The position numbers and the translations under genes were made by a program. This document shows, in pieces, positions 48,601 through 55,236 of a stretch of DNA of 64,000 bases. The stretch lies in contig OX377202.1 in the NCBI GenBank assembly GCA_947396885.1, forward strand, positions 8,246,001 through 8,310,000, given 5' to 3'. Every line of letters begins with the position of its first letter. Position 1 is the first letter of the stretch. This DNA comes from Heligmosomoides polygyrus polygyrus. Taxonomy: Eukaryota; Nematoda; Chromadorea; Rhabditida; Heligmosomidae. Under the pieces are notes generated by a model that was not told the DNA's origin, ran no database searches, and saw only the letters and a list, made by a program, of their open reading frames with translations.

Positions 48601-48947
48601 AGCCTTTACACGCGCGGCGTGCAAGCACACGACACCGACCGACCTCTTGTGCCGAGCGGCTCACCGCTCGCTGCTCGACGTCTGGAGTACGGCACTCTCA
48701 AGTGATCTCTTCTGCTTGCCACAGCCACCACCTCCGCTTCAAAGGAAGGCGTGAAAAAGCACTGGCGGAGAGGGAGCTGTGACTGCAGCGGTTAGAACTT
48801 TCGTCGACATTCAACTCTTTCAGCGTTGCAATTAATCTTAACCTTTATTTTTATTTTCGAGCGTCCACTAATAGGTGGACAAGTCTGAACAAACAAAAGA
48901 AGAAACAAAATTCAAGCACAACCTCACCTCGCCATTTTAAAAGTCAT
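36526..48947 (-). CDS. eyg-1: eyegone-type Pax transcription factor gene (RED subdomain + Ser50 homeodomain)
   Basis: Predicted nuclear DNA-binding protein of about 275 residues, rebuilt from exons 48928-48935(or 48947), 45503-45581, 42229-42325, 38449-38563, 38303-38388, 38089-38238, 36826-36932, 36662-36771 and 36526-36601. Every junction has GT/AG ends and matching phase. Residues about 26-90 are the RED part of a paired domain (motifs [28 protein letters not shown]). Residues 169-228 are a homeodomain with Arg5, Phe8, Leu16, Phe20, Trp48, Phe49, Ser50, Asn51. No PAI subdomain is encoded, and RED is followed by an RAAERAA stretch; both suggest the eyegone class rather than Pax6 or Pax3/7. 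Eyegone proteins are known developmental regulators; the orthology and symbol are inferred from motifs only. Introns of 54-64 bp are clean, whereas introns of 1.2-3.7 kb are full of transposons. First and last exons are the least certain. Confidence 0.85.
36662..36771 (-). CDS. eyg-1: Pax gene exon 8 (homeodomain recognition helix)
   Basis: Encodes [12 protein letters not shown], the helix-3 signature of Pax homeodomains with Ser at position 50, then a Ser/Glu/Pro-rich tail. Donor AACAG|GTTGGA is non-optimal. If it is unused, translation ends five codons later at TAG 36643-36645. Confidence 0.9.
36826..36932 (-). CDS. eyg-1: Pax gene exon 7 (homeodomain helices 1-2)
   Basis: 107-nt exon after acceptor TTTTCTTCAG. 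It encodes QLDLLEATF through LPEARIQ, homeodomain positions 12-46. A 54-bp intron (36772-36825) follows, GTGGGA...TTTCAG. That intron has no stop in frame, so a naive reading would insert 18 foreign residues into the homeodomain. Confidence 0.92.
36958..37570 (+). mobile_element. tRNA-derived SINE split by a TTCGAA MITE (Pax intron)
   Basis: Head and body at 36958-37129, tail part at 37455-37570. Together one old SINE, about 26 bp upstream (on the Pax strand) of the homeodomain exon. Confidence 0.75.
37130..37454. mobile_element. short TTCGAA-rich hAT-like MITE inserted in a SINE
   Basis: Imperfect ends TATAGTTGTGCTC / GAGCACACCTGCA resemble those of 18866-20429, with an 8-base near-duplication CTAACCGC / CTAACCAC. 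It splits a SINE into 36958-37129 and 37455-37570, inside the 1.16 kb Pax intron. Confidence 0.65.
37757..37880 (-). mobile_element. tRNA-derived SINE 3' part (Pax intron)
   Basis: Tail-proximal 110 bp. Confidence 0.6.
38089..38238 (-). CDS. eyg-1: Pax gene exon 6 (linker and homeodomain N-terminal arm)
   Basis: 150-nt exon after acceptor TATTTTTAG, donor CAAG|GTGCTC. It encodes a Ser/Pro-rich linker, an acidic SDED patch and the homeodomain arm [10 protein letters not shown]. Its last base plus AG of the next exon makes the Glu that restores the homeodomain spacing exactly. Confidence 0.82.
38303..38388 (-). CDS. eyg-1: Pax gene exon 5 (Pro/Phe-rich linker)
   Basis: 86-nt exon between CGAATTTCAG and GGCCAG|GTATAA. 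It encodes a linker between RED and homeodomain with [18 protein letters not shown]. Introns on both sides are 60 bp (38389-38448) and 64 bp (38239-38302), typical nematode sizes. Confidence 0.75.
38449..38563 (-). CDS. eyg-1: Pax gene exon 4 (RED subdomain, second half)
   Basis: 115-nt exon after acceptor AATTTCAG. It encodes [20 protein letters not shown] and on to ERAAEEL, the recognition-helix end of RED. Donor CCAA|GTAGGT is chosen because its phase fits the next exon; a GTGCAA donor at 38465 would break the linker frame. A SINE tail ends only about 33 bp upstream of this acceptor. Confidence 0.88.
38596..38876 (-). mobile_element. tRNA-derived SINE, near full length (Pax intron)
   Basis: Lies about 33 bp from the acceptor of Pax exon 4, same strand as the gene, with internal small deletions. 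Confidence 0.82.
39113..39640 (-). pseudogene. mariner transposase fragment in a Pax intron
   Basis: Two overlapping minus-strand frames give [39 protein letters not shown] with the first catalytic Asp. The second and third catalytic regions are missing. It lies in the 3.7 kb intron between Pax exons 3 and 4. Confidence 0.75.
39725..40022 (+). mobile_element. tRNA-derived SINE, full length (Pax intron)
   Basis: TTAAGTCTTCAA at both sides. Confidence 0.9.
40109..41011 (-). mobile_element. internally deleted mariner, copy 1
   Basis: Terminal repeats CCAGGCTGTCCAATAATTCT and inverse, TA duplications at 40107-40108 and 41012-41013, 903 bp. The transposase keeps the N-terminal helix-turn-helix ([20 protein letters not shown]) and the segment from [14 protein letters not shown] to the C-terminus. 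The middle with the first catalytic Asp is gone and the end is frameshifted. It is same-family with 49011-49887, but the deletion joint differs. Confidence 0.9.
41240..41320 (-). other. tRNA-like sequence of another SINE class
   Basis: Minus strand GGCGCAGTGGATAGCG and GGTTCGACCCC look like a tRNA(Arg)-type head; acceptor pairing is poor. Confidence 0.35.
42229..42325 (-). CDS. eyg-1: Pax gene exon 3 (RED subdomain, first half)
   Basis: 97-nt exon between acceptor TATTTTCAG and donor GAAG|GTATGT. It encodes 32 residues starting [15 protein letters not shown] and including [12 protein letters not shown], a hallmark of the paired-domain RED helix-turn-helix. One leftover base joins two bases of the exon at 38563 to make Ala. 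Confidence 0.9.
42433..42722 (-). mobile_element. tRNA-derived SINE, full length (Pax intron)
   Basis: Moderately diverged, head and tail present. Confidence 0.82.
42765..43437 (-). repeat. dispersed repeat D1, copy c
   Basis: The longest copy, in the Pax intron between exons 2 and 3. It is inverted relative to copies a and b and carries both of their segments. Confidence 0.7.
43438..43628 (-). mobile_element. tRNA-derived SINE, 3' part (Pax intron)
   Basis: Abuts repeat D1 as at 30478-30774. Confidence 0.75.
43828..44011 (-). mobile_element. tRNA-derived SINE with internal deletion (Pax intron)
   Basis: Tail part and head joined with about 110 bp missing. Confidence 0.75.
44108..44212 (-). 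mobile_element. tRNA-derived SINE 3' fragment (Pax intron)
   Basis: Diverged tail-proximal segment beside an opposite-strand copy. Confidence 0.5.
44213..44470 (+). mobile_element. tRNA-derived SINE, diverged subfamily (Pax intron)
   Basis: GGTAGCGCAGTCAGGG and a B-box GGTTCGAGTCCC closer to a real tRNA than in other copies. Confidence 0.65.
44474..44666. mobile_element. MITE with GTCGCGTAGGTGAGCAGC ends, copy 2
   Basis: GCATGTCGCAAAGGTGAGCA to CTCGCGACATATACC. Body shares GCCAATAATAACCAA with 16422-16625. In a Pax intron. Confidence 0.75.
44935..45214 (-). mobile_element. tRNA-derived SINE, diverged (Pax intron)
   Basis: Full span recognisable with many substitutions. Confidence 0.65.
45503..45581 (-). 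CDS. eyg-1: Pax gene exon 2 (leads into RED subdomain)
   Basis: 79-nt exon between acceptor ACATTTCAG and donor AAAG|GTGAGG. It encodes 26 residues ending GGAGTKPK, the segment that normally precedes VATP in Pax proteins. It ends at a codon boundary and the next exon begins at one. The preceding residues do not resemble a PAI subdomain. Confidence 0.78.
46929..47051. repeat. imperfect hairpin in Pax intron 1, overlapping a second one
   Basis: GTAAAGCACGAAGGTAAGGT...GTTCACGGCTTA pairs with TAAGCCGTGAACT...CACCTTTGGTGTTTTAC. ATGCCGTAGGATAAG (46894) also pairs with TTAATCCTACGGCAT (46970), so two alternative stems compete. Confidence 0.7.
47565..47680 (-). repeat. dispersed repeat D2, copy c (short)
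   Basis: Minus strand reads CCTGTCGTGTGCCAGAGTGC, matching D2. Confidence 0.5.
48928..48947 (-). CDS. eyg-1: Pax gene, probable first coding exon
   Basis: Reading leftwards, ATG GCG AG is followed by the donor GTGAGG. The two leftover bases fit the one base needed by the exon at 45581, giving Met-Ala-Ser. AAA before the ATG suits nematode starts. A second in-frame ATG lies 12 bases upstream (48947), so the start is ambiguous. TTCGCAG near 48963 could be a trans-splice acceptor. The exon is very short, so chance is possible. Confidence 0.45.
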
Positions 48948-49010
48948 CCGTGGTCGTAATTCTGCGAAGATATTGACGAAAACTGACGAAAATCTCAATA
49001 GAGAAATCTA

Positions 49011-49887
49011 CCAGGCTGTCCAATAACTCTTGTCCGAAAATTTCATCATTTTTAATTTTTTCAACTTTATTGAAAAACAAGTCTAATCAACAATATAATC
49101 ACCACAGTTATCCACAACAGTGGCCCATCGATTGGGCAGGTCGCCGATGCCCTTCGCCCGGAATTCCGGGGGCTGCGACTCGAAGAAGTCCGCGATGTCG
49201 GATTTGAGGTTGTCGCAGTTGGTGAATTGTCTTCCGGCTAAATGGTGCTCCAGCGGGCGGAACAAGTGGTAGTCGGAGGGGCGAGGTCCGGGGAATATGG
49301 CGGATGGGCAACCGTCTCCCAGCCGAGCGTCCCCAACTTCTGCTGGGTCTCCTTCACCACGTGGCGGCGCGCGTTGTCGTACAGCAGGTGGACCGAGGCC
49401 CGTCGGGGACGCTTTTCTCGGATTGTGGATGATGACTTGCTGCAGCCGAGCGTTGTCGCCAGTTCACGGGTGGTGGCTTCCGGCTTCTCCATGATACAAC
49501 GACGGACTTCGTCATCATCCACCGTAGAAGGCCTCCCGCTGTGCTCCCTGTCCTCGAGGCCCGTGTCGCCGCTCTCGAAACGATTGAACCGCGCCTGACT
49601 CTGTGTTGGGACACCGCATCCTCCTTGCACGCTCTGCAGATGTTGGCGACCGCGGTGCCCGTGTCGTTGCCCAGGAGCCACTCGTAGTACACGAACGTAC
49701 GAATTCGACCTTGGTCCATTTTAGCTTGTACTGGTAGCTAGGCGCGGCTACTGCGCCTTGCATACCCCTAGCGTGGAACTCTGGAGAACCTTCTAGAAGG
49801 TTCTTACACTTGCCTGATATTATAACCGTTCTAAGGAAAATTATAGAATTTTGAAAATTTTCGGACAGGAATTATTGGACAGCCTGG
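49011..49887 (-). mobile_element. internally deleted mariner, copy 2, just upstream of the Pax gene
   Basis: Same terminal repeats as 40109-41011, TA at 49009-49010 and 49888-49889, 877 bp. It keeps the start ([19 protein letters not shown]), the helix-turn-helix and the HLLYDNARRHV-to-C-terminus part. The C-terminal 60 codons are open separately (49083-49265). It lacks the first catalytic Asp. It ends about 62 bp upstream of the proposed Pax start. Confidence 0.9.
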
Positions 49888-49908
49888 TATGAAGGACACA
49901 CAAAGCTA

Positions 49909-50795
49909 TTAGGTTGGCAACTAATTTCGTGGACTCTCAAGAATCTTCAGCAAAAGTATTTATTAACAAATAACTAATGACAATCTTTAATTCAAATAAG
50001 ACCCTTCGGAACGCAGAAGTGCTTCCCTTATATCAGGTAGCTAGTCACGACCACAGAATTATTGTGCTTTTAAGGCCAAGAATCTTTGGAGGTGCATTTT
50101 GACCCGGTCCACATTATTAAATCGGTATCCAACCAAGAAGTACTGCACCGAACTAAAAATGTGGTAGTCCCTCGGCGCAAGGTCTGGGCTGTAAGGCGGA
50201 TGGGTTTGACGATCCCAGTAAAGATCTTCTATTTTTTGAGGCGCCCGGTTCGCTACGTTCCCTCCGCTTGGTGGTGTCAGAAGGTATTAACTTCTGGGAG
50301 CTCGTCAAGAACGGTTCCAGCATTAATGCTGTAATCTACTCTTTTCAACCTGGCCGAGCGCAGGCTGATCTCCGCTGGAATCGGTTCAGACAGATTTTCA
50401 GGAGCGGAATTATCTATCAGCAAGATAACGCCAGATCACACGTCACGAATCGGGAGCTTCAAAAAATCGAAGACCTTAGCTGGGAGCGTCTAACTCACCC
50501 ACCTTACAGCACAGGCTGTGCGGCAAATGACTAGCGCCTTCATAGCACGCGGCAGCACTTCTTGGTTGGAGGACGATTTATTAATGTGGACCACGTCAAA
50601 ATGCGCCTCCAAGGATTCTTGGCTTCAAAAGCACAAGAATTCTACAGCTGTGGGATGGGCCAGGTAGTTGATAAATGGGAAGCAGTCCCGCGTTTCAACA
50701 GATCTTACTTTGATTGAAAACTGTTATTTGTTATTTGTTTATGAACACTTTTGTTGAAGGCGCTTGAGAGTCCACGAAATTAGTTGCCAACCTAA
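49909..50795. mobile_element. palindromic mariner: two inverted 3' halves
   Basis: Ends TTAGGTTGGCAACTAATTTC and inverse, flanked by TA (49907-49908, 50796-50797). The right half reads IIYQQDNARSHVTNRE, then a C-terminal transposase region forwards. The left half reads the matching C-terminal region backwards ([16 protein letters not shown] on the minus strand, about 50110-50220). Both ends are therefore the original 3' end. The arms, about 340 bp each, are diverged. Confidence 0.82.
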
Positions 50796-51104
50796 TATTA
50801 TTATTATTAAATCCATGTGAAGAACAATGTAATTAGAAATGCTATAGAATGATATCTACATGAAATCGGCTAACGATCCAGACCAAACTATTAGAATAAT
50901 TAGAAAGTACATGCACCCAGATAATGAAGAATAGAAAGTAGAACAAACCAAGCGGGGTTCTACCACTAGATCTCATTATGTCTTAGAATTGTTTATGGAT
51001 TGACTTGCATTCGTAATAAATGGTTTCAGCTTGTATGGAAATACTGTATTTTGTTCCAAGTTTTATATAATCCGAACCTGCTCTATTAACAAAAAAAAAA
51101 ACGT

Positions 51105-51420
51105 CTAATTGAGGATTTTGCAGCACTTAATGAAAGTTTCAAGTTTCTGTCCTCCACTTCGGGTTTTGGATGGGCTAGCCATGAAGAAGTCACGTTTATC
51201 AAGTGTACAAAAAGAATTTTGTGAACCATTACGAGGTCGTATAATCTTATTGTTTGAAGGTGTCTTTAGTCCAAGTTGATTGTTTCTTACTTCACTGCTT
51301 ATTGAGAAACGCATCACGTGGCCAGCCCATCTGATCTTCAACAGTTTGACTCATGGATCACTGTCTCGTATGGTCGAACGTCTGCGAAGCTGTCCACTCT
51401 TGAGGCCTCCTTTCTTCCTT
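51105..51420 (-). mobile_element. RTE-type LINE C-terminal fragment
   Basis: Reads LRRRSTIRD, then KLLKIRWAGHVMRF, the typical end of RTE polyproteins, before degrading. Short and frameshifted. Confidence 0.55.
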
Positions 51421-51993
51421 TAACACGGTACGTGATGTAGGATCAAAAAGTTATGTTTGAAGCCAGTCGTTCAGCAGCCTAGCGGCCGCCAACGACTAAT
51501 TGGGGACTTCGCCTCCAGTCGTCAGAGCGACCTGTCGGCCGCACTGACGGCTTCGCCCTAATGATAACTTCTCATCGTCAATTTTAGTTGCAACCTACGT
51601 CACGGCTTCCGCAGGAAGAACATCTTAACTACGTCGATTGCGGTAAGTTAGAAAGAAACAGAAAAAATGAACGACATCCATGTATAATTTGATCAATATC
51701 ATTGATGGTGATCGATACCTCAGAAACAAACTTCAGATTCTTGTTCAGCGACCTCGATTACCCCAAGGGCTGAAGTTTCGTGCCGTTTGAACGACATCCA
51801 CAAAAAATAGATGATATCGATCGATAGCGATTGCCTCCCCTGTGTGAACGCCTCCCGTCGATGATTATCTAAATGCCCAAGCACGGTTGCCGACGTGATC
51901 GGCACGTCTACGGCATAGCCAGGCACGATGTCGATGTTCAAAAATCGTTTCCAGTACTCAGTGCCCACTCCAGTTGTGACGGACGGACGGACG

Positions 51994-52041
51994 AGCACAC
52001 ACACATACACACACGCACACACACACGCACACACACACACG
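51994..52041 (+). repeat. CA microsatellite
   Basis: ACACACAC tract with interspersed GC and TA. It creates a false His/Thr-rich open frame. Confidence 0.9.
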
Positions 52042-52049
52042 CTTGCTGT

Positions 52050-53344
52050 TTTATATATAGTAGAATATGGTTGCGGGGCCACTCGCCCCCGCGAGCGCGG
52101 TTCTGAACGTGGCAGGTTAGACTCCAGACGGAAAAGTCCGGCCTTTTCTGTGCTCTCCTCCGCTATCGTGGAGGAGAGCACAGATTGGGCTAGGGAAGGG
52201 ACTCCGGGGTGTGGTGAGTCACCAGACGCGAAGCAAAACAGGGCTCGTGCGCCGAGACTGCGGTCGCGGGAGGCGAGATGCCCGGAGACCGTAGAATATA
52301 GCTACTCTTTTGCAGGACTGAAGTCGAACAGATGGACACTAGACCACTGCCACGTGTTTGCTCTTGTTGCTCATAAGATCAGAGCTCTACCGAAACGAGG
52401 GATTTGCTCCGAAATGGCGAGATTGCGTATAGCAAAAAGGTGCCTAATTGTTGTGCATTTCGGGCAATTGCCTCGACTGACTTTCAGTCGTTTTTCACAA
52501 AAAGCTAGGCTCAACGCGAGACATGGTTTTGGAAATCGTGGAAGGCGAATAATCACTATGTGCCGACAATCTTGCATCCACGTGAGACTAATGTATTGGT
52601 GCAAGACTTGGAGTAGGCAAAATATTGGTCTGACCAAGATTGAGCCATTGAAGACTCACAACTCTCGCCACGACTCTTCAAAGGCTCTTGGCATATGGGT
52701 CCCGAAACGAAGGTGTACGGTCGCGCGCCCACTCCTCGACGCACTATGAACGGCTTCCCGCGCGTAGCCATCAGTCTTCCCACTCGTCACTGCAAACGGT
52801 CGCTTCGCCTCGTCTGCCGTCGTTGTTAGCCGCGCACGTCTGTCGCATTCCGGACGTCGACCTCTACAATCGCGCAGGACTATGGACTACAAGGGGACAG
52901 CCGCGCAAGAATGAGGAGACGGACGTAACCGCAGAGTCAAGCCTGGGCACTGCTCCTGCGCACACATGCCCCAGAGTAGGAGTTGATTGAGACCTCCGGC
53001 TTGTGCTTGGGGACACCCGTAGATAACCGGGCGGGGCTCAACCTTTGACTCATAGAATGTTGTTCTTCTTATTGGCATTGTGTGTGTTTGAAGCTTTGAT
53101 ATGATTGTCTATATCTAGTTCGCAGTGTCTTTCATTCGCATCATCATCACTGTTGAGCGGTCGGGCTTTGATATCCCCTGCATTTCTTTCTTTTGATTAG
53201 TCACTGTTATTGCCTTAACTTACCTTTCTTACAAGTTCTACGTTTTGTTTTCGGTTTTCTCCCGATAGGGTGCTTGATAGCGAAATCGTTTGACGTTTCT
53301 CCTTGTTTAACACGTTCGTTTTTCCTGTCCGTTGCTAATTCATC
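52050..53344 (+). other. region upstream of the Helitron coding part, no gene recognised
   Basis: GC-richer than average. Long open frames at 51928-52749 and 52688-52990 show no family motif. It may include the Helitron 5' leader, but no TC-type terminus was identified. Confidence 0.35.
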
Positions 53345-55236
53345 ATGCTAATCGATCTTTCTATCGCAGGTAGAGCAAAGATCATAATGGCACCTAAGAC
53401 TGAGGCGGCTGCATCGAAAAAGGCTACTAGGAGCTCAATCCAGCAGCCAGCTACGACAGCTATACAGACTATTCCAGACACCGAGGACGAATTTCATGGA
53501 ATGTCTGCGGCTGAGCTCCTTCAGTTGGCCATCGAGATCAATAAGGACCCTGACGTTGAGCGCTTCCTGGAGGTACAATATGTGTTTCAATCTTGGGAAG
53601 TTTCGGTCAATATATTTGAAAACTTTCCAGCTCTTCTGCAGCAGTTGTACAACACCGGAACAGGCTCGGAAAGGGTCCAGTTCCTTAAGCACATACGAAA
53701 TTACAACAACGGTTTTGCCATGGCATAAACAACAGCCCAGTTAGAGAATCCGCGTGGCGGAGGACCTTACTGCTTCAAAGTGCATGGCCAAATATACCAT
53801 CGCATTGGAGCGCTTCGTCCATTGGCTGGAAACGCTCATCAATGTGCTCAGGTGTTGATAATGGACACCGAGAAGGCGGCTGCTGAGCTGGCAGGAAGAA
53901 ATGTAAACAGGGATAGTGATCGCGTATTAACCAACTGTCGCAAACGGTTAATCCCTACGTGCAAGCGCACCGGCTAATGGATGAAGTGGCACAAGAAGTG
54001 GAGCAGAGGGCGATTGAAGCACAGCGTACACAGAGGACTGTACGTTTGGCTTTTTGTCAACTTAATACCGACGATCATCGACGGTATAACATTGCAACAG
54101 CTAACGAGGTGGCTGTAGTTTATGTCGGTAACGACGAGGAGATACCCGGAGAAAGATATGTGGTCGTTTATGAACGTGGCCAAGGGTTGCGTACCATCAG
54201 CTACCTAGACAGGCTTTGCGACCCTCTTTCCTATCCGCTACTGCTTCCGCGAGGAGAAGATGGTTGGCATCCAGACATGGAAAAGACGTTACTGGCAATA
54301 ACAGACGAACAAGAGTTACGCAGAAAAAGTTTTACTCATACCTGTTGTTCGCCAGAACCGGTACATTCGACCCTTTGCTCTATGCCGGAAAGCTATCTCA
54401 GCAATACGTTGTCGACAGTTGGTTTAAAGTTGAGATGAATCGTCTTAATTACCTCCGTAAGAATCAGAAGGAGCTCAGGTTGGATACAGTGAGGGGTCTG
54501 CACGACTGTATGATCGGAGACGATACTCATGACGGCCGACCAGGAAGAAGGATAATCCTAGCAGTAAGTTTTACAGGTGGTCCAAGCCATATGATTGCGC
54601 AATATCAAGATGCAATGTCAATTGTCTCAAAGTACGGGAAGCCTGATATGTTCCTTACATTCACTTGCAATCCGAACCGGCGCGAGATTCAAAATAACTT
54701 GGCGGGTGGTCAGTCCGCATCTGACAGGCCAAATTTGGTTACCCACGTTTTCAGTCTCGAGCTGAAGGCTTTGTGCCATGAACTTTTTAAAAGGAATGTG
54801 CTGGGTGAAGTGGCTGCGTACATTTATGTTGTTGAGTTTCAGAAACGAGCGCTTCCTCACGTGCACATGCTGCTTACATTAAAGCAGGAATGGAAACTGA
54901 ACAATGCAGATCAAATTGATCAGCCGATTAGTGCTCAACTTCCCGATCCTGATTCAGATCCCGAACTGTTTGACATTGTATCTAAGAACATGACACACCG
55001 TCCCTGTGGGAATCTGAACCTACCTCACCTTGCATGCGAGACGATGTGTGCACAAAGATGTTTCCCAAAAGCTTTCGCAGTGAAACATCTCTTAATGTAG
55101 ATGGCTATCTCGAATAAAGACGGCGTGATGACGGACGTTATGTAACGTGTCGTGGAGTTTGAATGGATAACCGGTCAGTAGTACCTTGTTGTCCTTACTT
55201 AGCTCGGATGTTTGAAGCACATATTAACGTAGAAAT
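53345..55236 (+). pseudogene. Helitron Rep-helicase, N-terminal part
   Basis: Open stretches at 53345-53728, about 53730-53975, 53959-54345 and 54335-55100 lie in different frames, so at least three frameshifts or stops separate them. Recognisable parts are PYCFKVHGQIYHRIG (from about 53768), the Helitron-like N-domain with KYGKPDMFLTFTCNP (about 54630), and Rep motif 2 ALPHVHMLLTL (about 54850) with its metal-binding His pair. The last piece, in another frame, ends FEAHINVE exactly where the RTE inserted. Rep would nick and rejoin DNA in rolling-circle transposition. Confidence 0.87.
55220..55236 (+). repeat. target-site duplication of the RTE (left copy)
   Basis: 17 bases identical to 58379-58395. 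Both lie in the Helitron codons for HINVE. Confidence 0.95.

Larger units (their letters stand above)
45582..48927 (-). other. Pax intron 1
   Basis: Holds the double hairpin (46929-47051), a D2 fragment (47565-47680) and a TAAA-like tract (47837-47865). 48600-48800 is GC-rich and may be regulatory; no further exon could be supported. Confidence 0.5.

Noticed and set aside
51928..52749. 273-codon open frame
   Set aside because: Begins in a CA microsatellite (His/Thr repeats) and shows no recognisable domain; not supported as a gene.
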